Shown here one piece after another: positions 9,784 through 20,872 of a DNA stretch of 64,000 bases. Source of the DNA: Gambelia wislizenii (Eukaryota; Chordata; Lepidosauria; Squamata; Crotaphytidae); contig JAUMIR010000001.1 of NCBI GenBank assembly GCA_030847615.1, positions 182,113,001-182,177,000 on the forward strand. Direction: 5' to 3'. Positions within the stretch are counted from its first letter, which is position 1; every line of letters begins with the position of its first letter. Made by a program: the position numbers and the translations under genes. Under the pieces are notes generated by a model. The model was not told the DNA's origin, did not search any database, and saw only the letters and a program-made list of their open reading frames with translations.

Positions 9784-12693
9784 TCAAAGCATCCCCGACA
9801 GATGGCCATCCAGCCTCTGTTTAAAGACCTCCAAGGAAGGAGACCCCACCACGCTCCGAGGGAGTGCGTTCCACTGCCGAACAGCTCTTACTGTCAAAAA
9901 GTTCCTCCTAATGTTGAGGTGGAATCTCTGTTCCTGGAGCTTGCACCCATTGCTCCGTGTTCCAGTCTCTGGAGCAGCAGAAAACAAGCCTGCTCCATCC
10001 TCAGCGTGACATCGCTTCAAATACTTAAACAGGGCTATCATATCGCCTCTAAACCGTCTTTTTTCCAGGCTAAACATACCCAGCTCCCTAAGTCTCTCCT
10101 CATAAGGCATTGTTTCCAGACCTTTCACCATTTTAGTTGCCCTTCTCTGGACACGCTCCAATTTGTCAATATCCTTTCTGAATTGTGGTGCCCAGAACTG
10201 GACACAGTATTCTAAGTGAGGTCTGACCAAGGCAGAATAGAGTGGCACTATTACTTCCCTTGATCTAGACACTATACTTCTATTGATACAGCCCAAAATT
10301 GCATTGGCCTTTTTAGCTGCCGCATCGCACTGTTGGCTCATGTTCAACTTGTGGTCTACTAGGACTCCTAGATCCCTTTCGCACGTAGTCTCATTCAGCC
10401 AGGTCTCTCCCATCCTATATTTATGCATTTCATTTTTCCGCCCTAAATGCAGTACTTTACATTTCTCCGTATTGAATTTCATTTTGTTAGCTTTGGCCCA
10501 GCTCTCCAGTCTATCCAGGTCATTCTGAATTTTGATCCTGTCCTCTAGGGTATTAGCTACTCCTCCCAATTTGGTGTCATCTGCAAATTTGATAAGTATG
10601 CCCCTAATTCCCTCATCTAAGTCATTGATAAAGATGTTGAATAGCACTGGGCCCAGGACAGAACCCTGTGGCACCCCACTGGTCACATCTTTCCAAGACG
10701 AAGAGGAGCCACTGCTGAGCACCCTTTGGGTTCGGCCGGTCAACCAATTACAAATCCATTGAACAGTTAACTTGTCTAGCCCACATTCTACAAGCTTGTT
10801 TGCAAGAATGTCATGGGGAACCTTGTCAAAGGCCTTACTGAAATCAAGGTATGCAATGTCCACAGCATTCCCATCATCTACCAAGCTGGTAACTTTATCA
10901 AAAAAAGAGATCAGATTAGTCTGGCATGACTTGTTTCTCTGAAACCCATGATGACTTTTTGTGATTATGGCATTGCCTTCTAAATGTTCACAGACTCTCT
11001 GTTTAATGATCTGTTCTAGAATCTTCCCTGGTATTGATGTCAGACTAACTGGACGATAGTTGTTGGGATCCTCTTTTTTCCCCTTTTTGAAGATGGGAAC
11101 AATGTTTGCCCTCCTCCAGTCTGCTGGGACTTCTCCTGTTCTCCAGGAGTTCTCAAATATTATTGCCAATGGCTCTGAGATTATATTTGCCAGCTCTTTT
11201 AATACTCTTGGATGTAGTTCATCTGGTCCTGGAGATTTAAATTCATTTAGATTAAGAAGGTATTCCTGTACTACCTCTTTACTTATTTTGAGCTGGATTT
11301 CCCCTATTGTGTCCTCTGTTCCATTCTCCTCAGGTTGGTCCTCCTTTTCCTTTTCTGAAAACACTGAGGCAAAGAAGGTGTTGAGTAATTCTGCCTTTTC
11401 TCTGTCCCCTGTTAGCATTTTGCCATCTTCTCCACGTAGCGGCCCTATCATTTCCTTCTTCCTCCTTTTGCTGCAGACATACCCAAAAAAACCCTTTTTA
11501 TTGTTCTTAACCTCCCTAGCAAGCCTGAGCTCATTCTGCGCTTTAGCTTTTCTGACTTTACTCCTACACGTGTTCGCTATCTGTTTGAATTCTTCTTTGG
11601 TGATTTCCCCCCCTTTCCATTTCCTATACATGTTCCGTTTAAAACTTAGCTCCATTGAAAGTTCTTTAGTCATCCATCCTGGTTTCTTGAGACACCTCCC
11701 ATTTTTCTTCCTCAATGGTACTGTTTGAAATTGTGCCTTCAGTATCTCCCTTTTGAGAAAGTCCCATCCGTCTTGAGGTCCCTTCTCTTTTAGTATTCTT
11801 GACCATGGGATCATCCCCAGTATTTCCCTGAGTTTATTGAAATCAGCTCTCCTAAAGTCAAGAATGTGTGTCTGACTATGCCTGGCTTCTCCTTTCCATT
11901 GTATAACAAACTACAGGAGAACATGATCACTCTCACCTAAGGATCCCACCACTTGCACCCCATTAACAAGGTCGTCTCTGTTGGTTAGGATCAGATCTAA
12001 AATAGCTGACCCCCTTGTTGCCTCTTCCACCTTTTGGACCATGAAATTGTCTTCCAGGCATGTAAGGAATTTGCTAGACCTTGTAGTTTTGGCTGAGTTA
12101 GATTGCCAGCAAATATCAGGATAGTTGAAGTCACCCATCACTACTACATCTCTCCTTTCTGCATGTATGTTCATCTGTTCTAGAAAGGCAACATCCAATT
12201 CCTCCGTCTGATTTGGGGGTCTGTAGTAGAGTCCCACAATAACATCCCTGTTGTTTCCCTCCCCTTTAATTTTTATCCAGATGCTCTCCACCTGGCTTCC
12301 AGTATTGATGTCATGGATCACTTCACTGGTGTAAATATCCCTGACATATAATGCTATTCCTCCTCCTTTCCTGTTTGGCCTGTTTCTCCTATAAAGGTTA
12401 TACCCCTCTATTCCTACATTCCAATCATGAGGTTTCCACCAGGTTTCAGTAACGCCTATTATATCATATTTGTTTTGTAGTGCAAGGAGTTCTAGTTCAT
12501 CTTGCTTATTTCCCATGCTCTGTGCATTAGTGTAGAGACATCTGAGACCATGTGTTCCCTTTACTTGCTCCCTGTGCAAGTTTTTTTGCCTCCCACTGTT
12601 GGGTCCTTGCGCTGTTCGCCTTGTTCCCTCTATGACAGTTTGACTATTTTCTCCAGCCCTTTTGCCTTCCAGAATACTGTCTCCCTCCCCCAT
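9784..12693 (-). pseudogene. CR1 ORF2: endonuclease and reverse transcriptase with one nonsense codon
   Basis: I place the start at the ATG at 12693-12691 because it lies five bases beyond the ORF1 stop. An earlier in-frame ATG at 12852 lies inside ORF1. Domains run in the usual order. The AP-like endonuclease covers about residues 45-260, with [27 protein letters not shown] and the terminal GESDH. A TAG follows at about residue 261. Reverse transcriptase covers roughly residues 510-790, with [37 protein letters not shown] and FADDTKLGG (FADD codons at 10587-10576). A C-terminal domain ends in LEVFKQRLDGHLSGML. The TAG would yield a truncated endonuclease without RT; the rest of the frame is uninterrupted. 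The total of about 969 codons matches the family. Confidence 0.93.
11911..11913 (-). other. In-frame TAG in CR1 ORF2
   Basis: The endonuclease-coding frame and the RT-coding frame are the same frame (their starts differ by a multiple of three). They are separated only by this single TAG, just after the endonuclease SDH motif. It is a point nonsense change, not a frameshift. Confidence 0.9.
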
Positions 12694-12698
12694 TTGAC

Positions 12699-13559
12699 TC
12701 AGTTTAAAGCCCTCCTGATCAAATTCTTGAGACTGTTGGCAAAAATGTTTCTTCCAACTGTTGTAAGATGCACCCCATCTCTTGCCAGAAGTCCCCCCGC
12801 ATGGAAGCGCAGTCCATGATCCAAGAATCCAATTTGTTCCCGGCGACACCATCTACGGAGCCAGTTGTTTACGTCGGCTATTTTCCTCTCCCTTCTTGGA
12901 CCATGCCCTTCAACTGGCAGAAGAGACGAGATGACCACCTGTGCGTTCATTTCTTTCAGCTTCCTCCCCAGGGCCTCATAATCTCTTCTGATCTTGGGAA
13001 AGCTGTGCCTTGCAGTATCATTGGTTCCCACATGGACCAAAAGGAAGGGGTAATGATCTGTAGGCTTGACGAGTCTTGTCAGCCTCTCGGTCACATCACA
13101 GATCTTTGCCCCAGGGAGACAACACACCTCCCGAGTCATCTTGTCAGGCCCACATACCACTGCTTCTGTACCCCTCAGCAAGGAGTCCCCCACCACCACC
13201 ACACGCCTCCGCTGAGGCTTCGCAGCTGCTGTTCCTTGCGGTGGTCCTCTCAAGGTCCCCTGCTCTACCCCTGAAGTCTGTCCATGCTGTTCTTCCTCGT
13301 TGTCCTTGATAAGGGAAAGGGCTTCGAATCGATTCTGTAGCTGCAAGCTGCTGGAAGAATCCCTGGATTTTCTTGTTCTGTGTGTGACATTCCTCCAGCT
13401 GTCTACTTCCTGTGTCCGTGAAGTGACCCTCTCCTCCACAGCCACTTCCTCTGTGCGGTCCCCATCCAAGACTGTTCGTTCTGTTCTGTCCAGGAAAACC
13501 TCTTGCTCACGAATCTGTTGAAGTGTATCTACCCGTGTCTCCAGCTGCTGTACATCCAA
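12699..13559 (-). CDS. CR1 ORF1 with SGNH esterase domain
   Basis: This frame of 286 residues is uninterrupted from 13559. Residues 1-115 are charged and low in complexity, starting with a short leucine-spaced stretch ([14 protein letters not shown]) that probably continues a coiled coil lost by 5' truncation. Residues about 118-275 form an SGNH-hydrolase fold. [11 protein letters not shown] (residue about 124) supplies the nucleophile serine, HVGTND (about 176) the oxyanion asparagine, and DGVHLT (about 261) the catalytic Asp-His pair. Esterase domains of this kind are known in CR1 ORF1 proteins, which also bind RNA. All four catalytic positions are present. Without an N-terminal cysteine-rich module the protein is shorter than a complete ORF1. 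Whether it is expressed is unknown. Confidence 0.88.
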   Translation of the reverse strand: MDVQQLETRVDTLQQIREQEVFLDRTERTVLDGDRTEEVAVEERVTSRTQEVDSWRNVTHRTRKSRDSSSSLQLQNRFEALSLIKDNEEEQHGQTSGVEQGTLRGPPQGTAAAKPQRRRVVVVGDSLLRGTEAVVCGPDKMTREVCCLPGAKICDVTERLTRLVKPTDHYPFLLVHVGTNDTARHSFPKIRRDYEALGRKLKEMNAQVVISSLLPVEGHGPRRERKIADVNNWLRRWCRREQIGFLDHGLRFHAGGLLARDGVHLTTVGRNIFANSLKNLIRRALN

Positions 13560-13565
13560 CTCATT

Positions 13566-13735
13566 TTATCTGCATTGCAAAGCATGTCTATTTATTATTG
13601 TCACAGGCAGAGTGCTCATATTCTTTCTGCTCAAATTCGATCCAGACATGAAATCTATGCAACTGTTGTACACCAAGCTATATTCCCATAAGACATGACA
13701 AAAGTTTTCATATATATGTATTCAAATGCTAGTTC
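13566..13735. other. Gap between CR1 and LINE fragment
   Basis: Short AT-rich stretch with no recognisable feature. It may include CR1 5' sequence or target DNA. Confidence 0.4.
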
Positions 13736-14130
13736 TTAATAATAATAATAACCCACCCCCACCCTCCCCCATAAAAAGATATTAAACCAAATACATTAAA
13801 ACAACTGATATAAAATCACATTAAAATAATAAATAATAAATAGCCAGCAGACTAAAAAGAGCCAGGAGCCGCTGAGACCGGGAACTAATCAGGAAAGGCC
13901 TGCCGAAAGAGATATGTCTTTAGTGCTTTTTTAAAGCTACTCAGGCTCGTCATCTGACAGATCTCATTCAGCAGGCCATTCCATAATTTGGGGGCGATTA
14001 CCGAAAAGGCCCTCTGGGAGGTTGCAGACAGCCTAGATTTTTGTGGCTGAAGCAAATTCTTCCCAGAGGACCTTCACAAGTTTGTGTATGGCATTATTAG
14101 TAGTAATAGTAGTAGCAAATTATCAACACA
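13736..14130 (-). mobile_element. L2-like (Jockey-group) LINE, 3' end
   Basis: Minus-strand translation over about 13900-14090 gives KNLLQPQKSRLSATSQRAF, then APKLWNGLLNEI, then FKKALKTYLFRQAFPD and a stop. This matches the C-terminus of the LINE at 36160-36960. The 3' UTR (13741-13860) has the C-rich word CCACCCCCACCCTCCCCCA, also seen in the copies at 47.9 and 48.2 kb, and ends in AATAATAAT. The copy is truncated at both ends: the usual GCCGCCCC/GGGGCGG hairpin is not visible. Confidence 0.8.
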
Positions 14131-15055
14131 ATAGCAAAGGAGCATACATGAACTGGACACAAAGTCCATTGAATCCTGACAAATATCTCCTACAGAACTA
14201 TACTTAACAAAGTACAAAAGGCAAGGAGCAAATGGGCAGGTATCTTGAAATGTCTTTCCCTTGAAAGAAAGATAATGAATATGTTTAAAGAATATTAGGG
14301 AATTATAATTGTGTCCTCACTGGGTGCCATTTCACTGCCCCCGACATTTAGCTGAGAGTGGGGTTGCCCTCCCCATCCTGTTAGGGAGGGGAAAGGATGT
14401 TATGATCCTCAGCCTAGAAGTATTCTCATGTCTTGTGAGAACACACCAGATTTATTTAAGGTGCCCTGGCCTAGGTATAGCCTCTTGCCTTGTGGATGGC
14501 CTCCATCTGCCCTCTCTGAATATAGCAGCTGGCTTCGACAGTTGCCTTTGGAGCTGAATAGGAATTTTTGGTTGTACCTTGATAGGCTGTGGGTACAGCT
14601 TTTTTTGCCTGCTCCATGCTGTATTCTAATTCAGTTTGACTGGCTGTTTCACACTTTGTTGTTACAACTGGTGGGGGCAGGCAGGTTGGTAATCTAATAC
14701 CCTGGCAAGCTTCCTGCTAAAGCTGAAGGAACACCACCCACATTTCTCTCAGTGCAGACCCACTTGAGGGGAAAGCTGGGTTTGTGGTTGTTGTTTTTTG
14801 CCCCAGGTGATTTCTCCCCATAAGTCTGTCAACCAGCACCACTTGGGGGATTCACTTGTTACCCTCTGTTCTGTTGTCTGGTGTCCTCTTTCCAGTGGGA
14901 GGGCAATTGGCTGTAACTACAGTTTTGACTATAATACTGTACTACAAAGAACTTACATCTTCAAAGCCCACCATGAAATGACAAGAAAGATTCCATGAGA
15001 TAGTGCCTGTCTATCTTCTGCCACTTTCCCCTCTCTTTTTCTTTCTGATTGTATT
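14131..15055. other. No recognisable gene or repeat
   Basis: Several short open frames (14309-14557 and 14428-14697 plus) overlap each other, lack known motifs and are probably chance. No tandem or inverted structure seen. Confidence 0.4.
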
Positions 15056-15560
15056 CATGGTGTTGTCTACATGTTGAAAAAACTCCTCGTGGGATGCAAG
15101 GAGAATACCTTTTGTCCTAATGAGATCCTGCAGTGATTTGCCATATTGGGAAGGTGGCCCCCCCAAAATTCTATGTACTGCCCAATAAAAGCCTTCATGG
15201 TTTTTCGTGAAGCTTTTTTCTTTAATGGGGAAATGTGCATTCCTGCCCATTTGGACAACCAATTAAAAGTGGAACACATTTTGGAAGTCAAAAAATAATT
15301 GGTTAGATGCATAGGGTGGGGGGACACTTGCTAGCAACAAAGTGTCCAGAACTGCAATTATTGATTTTTGCTGTAGCGATTGTGAGCAATTTCAGAGTGG
15401 TAAAGGAATAAAACAGCTTTTTAAGCAGAAGATTGCACTTCTGCATCTTGGTTTTAATGAGAAGGGGGGAAAAACTGTGCAATGGTAGCAACTTTTAGAG
15501 AATAATAATGTGAATAATTCACACATGGCCACCATTGCAGGCATGCTCCATGTGAACTTC
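15056..15560. repeat. Interspersed repeat family, member 1 (diverged)
   Basis: The words GTTGTCTACATGTTGAAAAA, ACTCCTCGTGGGATGCAAGG, then AAATGTGCATTCCTGCCCAT, and later GGCCACCATTGCAGGCATGC occur in the same order as in 48690-49310 and 26700-27190. Members are about 500-600 bp. The ends (TGTCTACATG on the left; CATCTATACAGCC or similar in other copies) suggest a DNA transposon with imperfect termini. The class is not proven. Confidence 0.55.
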
Positions 15561-16865
15561 AAACATGGATAACTTCCCATACCAGTGATCTTGACAAAAA
15601 AAGGTAGAGACAAATAAACGCTGGTGCGATTGTGAGTTAATGTGTAAAAATGATCATGATATCTCCTTGTATGGATGACTCCCATATCTTTCTGTCTTCC
15701 TGCCTATTTCTGTCTGCTTTGTCTGTCTGTCTTCCCGCTTGTCTTTTCACTTGACAGGCCTACAGTTCAATCCTTTTTCCAATCTGTTTCTGACCGATTG
15801 CCTGTCTTTCCATCTAAGCTTTCTTTGGTTTCTTTCCTTTCTTTCCTTTCTATGTGCTTGCATTAAGTTAGGGGTGCCCAATTTAAGGGGACAGTAGAAG
15901 TGCAGAACATTTTCACTTCATTGAACATAAAAATATTTTTAAAAATTGTTTCCTTTTCTGTCCTGGAGCTATTCTGGGTGATGAAGCAACATTTCCCGGA
16001 GCAGCTTATAGTCAGCAAAGGTTAAACAAAAATGTGCTTCTTAGCAGAGCAGCTGTCTAAGCTATCAAATACAGCTTTTGATTCCTAAAAGCAGAATTAA
16101 TAACCAGAGGTTAAATAAAATGCACCCATGCTGCTTAATTCTGTACTCAACGCAACTGTAACACAGACACTTCACAGGGATGATTCAGCCATCTTTGATT
16201 CTTTTTTCTCTCCCTAAACAGATACAAAGATAAAGATCAGAATATAAATGCTTTCTGTGCTTGGAAATATACCTGTATTTCAAATCGGTGCCCTTATTCT
16301 TTCCTCACATGGAGACAAACCCTCCAGCCAATCAAAACATGGTTCAGTAACACCCCTGTCCTGTAAATTTACATTAGCTGTGATAGTTTGAACAGCCATC
16401 TCTGTCCCACTGTCAAGAGATTATTCATAATATAGCTACAATAGCAGAAGTGGCTGTATTGAAATCACCAGTGTTGAAAAAGACAGTTCTTTGGAATTAG
16501 GCTGTAAGCGGAGGTCTTTGCTTGTTTTTGTTCTTATCTAATAGTGAAAATGATAAGTGAACTGACTGTTCTTGAATTCATCTGTGTAGAAATTAATACA
16601 GAAATGGGAATTCAGAGCAGTTCTTTATTCTGCTGACAATGTCCAACCATTCACCCAAACTTGTGAAGTGGGATAAGCAAATCTGTCTGCTTCTCATCCA
16701 GGCCGTTTCTGCATGTTTGTCTGTAATGGTATACTTTTCTGTGTCTGTATTAACATAGGATTTTTTAAAATCCAAGTCAAAATGCAACTTTACAGGTGCA
16801 TTTAATCTCAAAATACTTAAATATGCATAGTTATATATTTAGACTCTAGACAACTGTGTCAATTC
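15561..16865. other. No recognisable gene or repeat
   Basis: A CTTTC-rich stretch at 15690-15850 is low-complexity. The section 15980-16260 has no repeat features and balanced composition, so it could be conserved non-coding DNA; that is inference only. Confidence 0.4.
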
Positions 16866-16920
16866 TTTTGTTGTTGTGTTCCTTCAAGTTGTTTCCAACT
16901 TATGGTGACCCTAAGGTGGC
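16866..16920 (-). mobile_element. CORE-SINE tail fragment
   Basis: TTGTTGTTGTGTTCCTTCAA followed by GTTTCCAACTTATGGTGACC matches the 3' tail of the CORE-type SINE at 8926. Only about 55 bp remain. Confidence 0.7.
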
Positions 16921-17569
16921 TCTGGAGATTATCAGATGCCCTTAATATGGCATTCTAAGAATACCAGGAGATCACCAGGAGATGGCCAAAGGGCTAATAT
17001 TTCAGACGAGGATGTCCTTGTCCCATGCCCCTTCCCTTTCACCCTCATTCTATTTTATTTACGGCTTTAAGCCATGAATAGATCACCCATTCCATTCCTG
17101 TCACAGAATGACAAGCGAGCAAAATGGAGCCCGTTATGCTGGTGCAATGCCAGCCTCAGTGGGAGGTCTGTGCCAAACACTTCCAGGTGCAATTGGGACA
17201 TCCAAGTAAGTGACAACCTTTTTTTTCCCCTCCCCAGGTTACTTGTATTTTTTTAACTAGTTTTTGTGTTTGTGTGTGTGCTTCCTGTCACTTTTCAATC
17301 TTTATTTTCCTTTTTATTTTTGAATTTCCCACACGCATATTCTCTCATGAGAACGACCAGGAACTCAAAACAGGAAGTGAATGGGGCTCTGCTTGAGCTC
17401 CATTCACTCCTGGCTGCTGAGGGGAGGGGGCGGTTGCATGAACAAGCTAAGTGCGAAAAGGGGTTATCGTGCCAAGACAGGGACAGGATGGGGGCGGAAT
17501 ATAGTATAGTGAGACGAGGACACTTTTTTGGTCCCTGTCTGATAATTTATATACTGTCTTTCTCCCAGA
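16921..17569. other. No recognisable gene or repeat
   Basis: Short open frames at 17074-17256 and 17266-17625 have no known motifs. A (TG)n-like word sits near 17270. Confidence 0.4.
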
Positions 17570-17748
17570 GTGGGGTTTTTTTGACAAGATTTGTTCAGAG
17601 GCAGTTTGCCATTGCCTTCCTCTGAGGCTGAGAGACTGTGACTTACCCAAGGTCACCCAGTGGGATTCCATGGCTGAGTGGGAATCCTAATCCTGGTCTC
17701 CAGAGTCCTAGCCCAACACTCAAACCACTACAACATGTTGGCTTTCAC
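17570..17748 (-). mobile_element. CORE/MIR-type tRNA SINE, partial
   Basis: The minus strand reads from a CCAACATGTTGTAGTGGTTT head, through an ACCAGGATTAGGATTCCC B-box remnant and a GTGACCTTGGGTAAGTCACA core, to a CTTGTCAAAAAAACC end. The 3' tail is missing. The open frames across it are chance. Confidence 0.8.
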
Positions 17749-17985
17749 TTTATTCAGAGAGATGTCAAAACCAACAGATGGCTTGCTTTCAATCTACACA
17801 TTCCTCCCATAAGCAGAGATCACATTGCATAGGAATTCACACAGGTCAAATTCTTTAAACACCTCTACATACAGACAGCCTGCAAGCAAGTAGTTTCAGC
17901 GTAAGTCCACTCTAATAAGAAGTAACTCGGGAACCAGCCTATAATTTGCAAGCATGATTCATCTGCTAACAACTGCTAAGAACCG

Positions 17986-18016
<31 letters not shown>

Positions 18017-18790
18017 AAACTTTTACATACATACATAGACCTCCTGCAGAAAATGTTGCATTTAGTTCTTAATCTGAGAAGCTGAATCATCAAATGCAGC
18101 AGAGGCTGATCTTGTGAAAGTCGTTGCTGAATCCATTAAATATATGTTATACTGTGCAATCACCATGCCCCCCCAAAAAAAAATCTCCATGCTAAATTTT
18201 CTATTTTCTGTGATTACTGGTAAAGTGATTTCCCCAAAGTTCTTTACATACAAAGTCACTTTTATGGCATCATGTAAGCTCAATATTTAGATTACTGATG
18301 AACTAAAGGACTCCCAGGTGTATAGAGAGTTTTATAGACAGTGGGATATCCCTCTGAATTTACAGTACGAAGCCTGAGGCTCTGGAATATTTTAGTATGA
18401 TTTTTATTTTTCATTTACTTTAATGTGGCTCATTATGCAAGACTGCATATAAGGCATTTGAAAATGAAAAAGCAGGTCCTGATTTTAGATGTGGACTATC
18501 TTAACAAAAAGGACCATCAAGTTAGTGATGTAAACAGTTTAGGAACTAGTATCTATAATTATTTGGCAAGTACTGTATACTTTTATTGATTTGTCAAACA
18601 TATTACAAGAAATATCAACATCGAGCAATAATGTTACACTTATTTGACATTGCCAGCATACTACTTGCTTTACATTTTATCTAGTGATAGCAAGATACCA
18701 AACAATGCCAAAGTCAGTGCCTCACTGGGGAGGGAGTACTGAGTCAAAGTGCCACTACTGAAGAAGCCCTCCTACAGTGTCCTTGTTAAC
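17749..18790. other. Unassigned, with (GT)n at 17988-18013
   Basis: The GTGTGT microsatellite is about 26 bp. Otherwise I see AT-rich sequence with no recognisable coding or repeat structure. Confidence 0.45.
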
Positions 18791-18794
18791 TAAA

Positions 18795-19006
18795 TCTTCT
18801 GCCACACAGCAGAAATAATGCAGTTTGACACCACTTTAACAATGAGCACTCCATCCGATGGTTTGTAGTTTGTTGTGGGACCAGAGCTCTCTGACAGAGA
18901 AAGCTAAAGAGCTCACAAAACTACCAGTCCCAGAATTACATAGCATTGAGCTATAACAGTTAAAGCAGTGTCAAACTGCATTATTTCTGCAGTGTGGCAG
19001 CAGCCT
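18795..19006. mobile_element. Palindromic hAT-type MITE, copy 1
   Basis: The left arm CTGCCACACAGCAGAAATAA and following TGCAGTTTGACACCACTTTA pair with the right arm (TTAAAGCAGTGTCAAACTGC ... CAGTGTGGCAG) over about 40 bp with few mismatches. The centre also holds an inverted pair (GGTTTGTAGTTTGTTGTGGG and CACAAAACTACCAGTCCCAG). A second copy lies at 61251-61472. The small size and long inverted termini fit non-autonomous hAT elements; no transposase is present. Confidence 0.75.
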
Positions 19007-19620
19007 AAGTTCCAAACATGGAGGATACAAAGTGGAACCTCCAAGGGAGATCATACTAGATCTTCAGATTCTGAACGCTTCACAATTACTATGCTATCTA
19101 CTGATTTCTGGCATGGGGAGCCCTTCTTGCATGTCGATGTAGGATGTGTCCCCTCTCACCCCTCACCCCAAAAAACACAGACACCATATACATTCAGCGA
19201 ATATATTGAATACATGAATATTGGAATATAATATGAGAATATATATATATATATATATATATAGGCAACAAAGGCCACAACTTTGATGACAGCTGCTTTT
19301 GGTTGGTATAAAACACATGGGTTCAGATCCAGATATCAACCAACCCAGTTGTCTGGTCGATGAGATTGTTGTTGGCCCACCTGCTGACAATCACCAGTCC
19401 ATGAAGGCCACCTCCCCCCTTCCCACCACCAAAGAGACATGTGATCATGAAATAAAGCGAAGGCATTTGTGATGACATGCTCCAAGTTGGCATGTCCCAA
19501 TGCCATAGCCCCTGGGTCTCTGTGACCTTGAGCTTGACTTTGACCTTGACCCTGAACCTGCCAACCACCCCTTAAACTTGTGACAATAATTATACAATAC
19601 ATGCTGAATAACACATGAAA
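19007..19620. other. Unassigned, with (AT)n at 19238-19263
   Basis: The 26-bp AT dinucleotide run is flanked by unremarkable sequence. Around 19500-19570, CTTGACTTTGACCTTGACCC-type repetition reads as low complexity. Open frames here are not supported. Confidence 0.4.
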
Positions 19621-20035
19621 TTACACATGAAAAGAGGGTGGGTGGGTGGGCTTTGGCTCTTGAGGAGCCACTGACTGGTCCAGTGCTGCAGCCGGGAATT
19701 TATTTCCAACCGCTGGACCTGAATGAAGTCCTGCTGCAAACTGCAGCAAGGTCCTGCCTCCCAGCCAATCAGAGGACAAGGCCCACCTTTGCCTCTGACT
19801 GGCTGGGAGTCCAAACTGGCCAATCAGGGTGACACAAGCCTCTCCCTGATTGGCCACCACTCTGACCTCTTCCCGGCTCGCTGTGCAAGCTGGGAAGAAG
19901 ACGGAGGAGCATGGCGGTACCCATGCCACCCCTTCCCAGCCACATAGGAAGGGATGAAAACCAGGGACCCTCAAACTGTCCCGCAAACAAGCCACTGTCA
20001 TGGCAAGGTGAGTCCGGCAGCTCCATTCCTGGAGA
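19621..20035. promoter_or_regulatory. GC-rich block with paired inverted CCAAT boxes
   Basis: Two hairpins sit 9 bp apart. The first arms are 19759-19775 (TCCCAGCCAATCAGAGG) and 19792-19808, with one mismatch. The second are 19818-19829 (GGCCAATCAGGG) and 19844-19855, a perfect match. Each arm carries one CCAAT box, the core bound by NF-Y. The block is richer in G, C and CpG than its surroundings and contains GAGCATGGCGG. It could be a promoter-like unit, or a GC-rich transposon derivative that brings CCAAT boxes. No TATA box or coding exon follows. Overlapping minus-strand open frames of up to 190 codons show no domain. Confidence 0.35.
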
Positions 20036-20870
20036 CAATTATGTATAGAAAAATTCCCACACTTTAAAAAAATGAGTAGAAACTTGTGGAAATGAGTTAT
20101 AGAAAAGTAAGCCTCTGATCTGTGCCATTTTCTCTGTGGGGCTTCCTGGTGAAGAATGGAATTGCTATCATGTATTACTGACCTAGGCCTCATTAATTGG
20201 TTGATTTCCTACAAGCTTGTTACAGTTGGCTTTGGTTTTGTGACAAACTGATAAAGCACCTCTGTCAAAGTAGTTCAGCTATTAAATTGTAATTAGAACT
20301 TCTATGAAGATTTTGCTTCTTATCTTAGTGTAAGTTAATGACTCTTTGAGGAGTTTTTAAAAATGCTATCTCTTTCTTTCAAGAATCAAGTTTGTATTAG
20401 CATGCTTGCAACATTTACCAGTTGACCTTTCAGAATATTCAGACAAAACGTAGTCTGCAAAGGTCTGACAGGAAGAAAGAATATTTAGGAAGAAATGTGG
20501 GTTATGGATATTTGCATAGCACTGTACAATTTTGGAATGGCAAATTGAAACCATTAATTCTGGACACAAATTAGCAGACAGGATGAGGCTTGAGGGAGGG
20601 GACAGGATGTGGAGGAGTCATAATTTTTAAGTAATGGGGGAAGGTGGGCAAGAGATCGATGGAAAGCAATAGTTAGATCCTCCTTTGCCTGAGAAACCAA
20701 GAAGTAAAGCTAGCAGAGAAACTCATCATTTCATCAACCCAAACTATGTTCATGGTGAATGGATCTGACAGTGTCAGAGTGAGGGCAATGTCATTTGACT
20801 TTGAGTTCCCTACAGAAACTATAGAGGACACAAATAGCATGCAGTGCTGTGAAACCTGGCATCATAGACC
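20036..20870. other. No recognisable gene or repeat
   Basis: AT-rich sequence without familiar motifs. A frame at 20746-20961 runs into the palindromic element that follows. Confidence 0.4.
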
Positions 20871-20872
20871 TA

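Larger units (their letters stand above)
9664..13565 (-). mobile_element. CR1 LINE, nearly complete
   Basis: A chicken-repeat-1 type non-LTR retrotransposon reading right to left: ORF1 (13559-12699), ORF2 (12693-9784), a short 3' UTR, and six or seven tandem TAGAATCA octamers at 9664-9717, the hallmark CR1 3' end. ORF1 begins inside what looks like the coiled-coil region and no obvious 5' UTR precedes it, so the copy is probably 5' truncated near 13565. No target-site duplication is evident, as is usual for CR1. ORF2 has one in-frame TAG at 11913-11911 and otherwise stays open for about 970 codons. This is therefore one of the youngest insertions in the window. It would mobilise through RNA, with the endonuclease nicking DNA and the RT priming at the 3' octamers. 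Confidence 0.95.

Noticed and set aside
9718..10762. Plus-strand frames opposite the CR1 RT
   Set aside because: They are antisense shadows of the CR1 ORF2.
9650..13580. TGCATTG near both ends of the large CR1 as a target duplication
   Set aside because: The left copy is separated from the octamers by about eight bases and seven-base matches are common. CR1 usually lacks clear duplications.
12502..13691. Plus-strand frames opposite CR1 ORF1 and ORF2 start
   Set aside because: Antisense shadows with no domain.
19621..20193. Minus-strand frame of 190 codons in the GC-rich block
   Set aside because: No domain, overlaps hairpins and frames in other registers, and no supported splice or promoter context.
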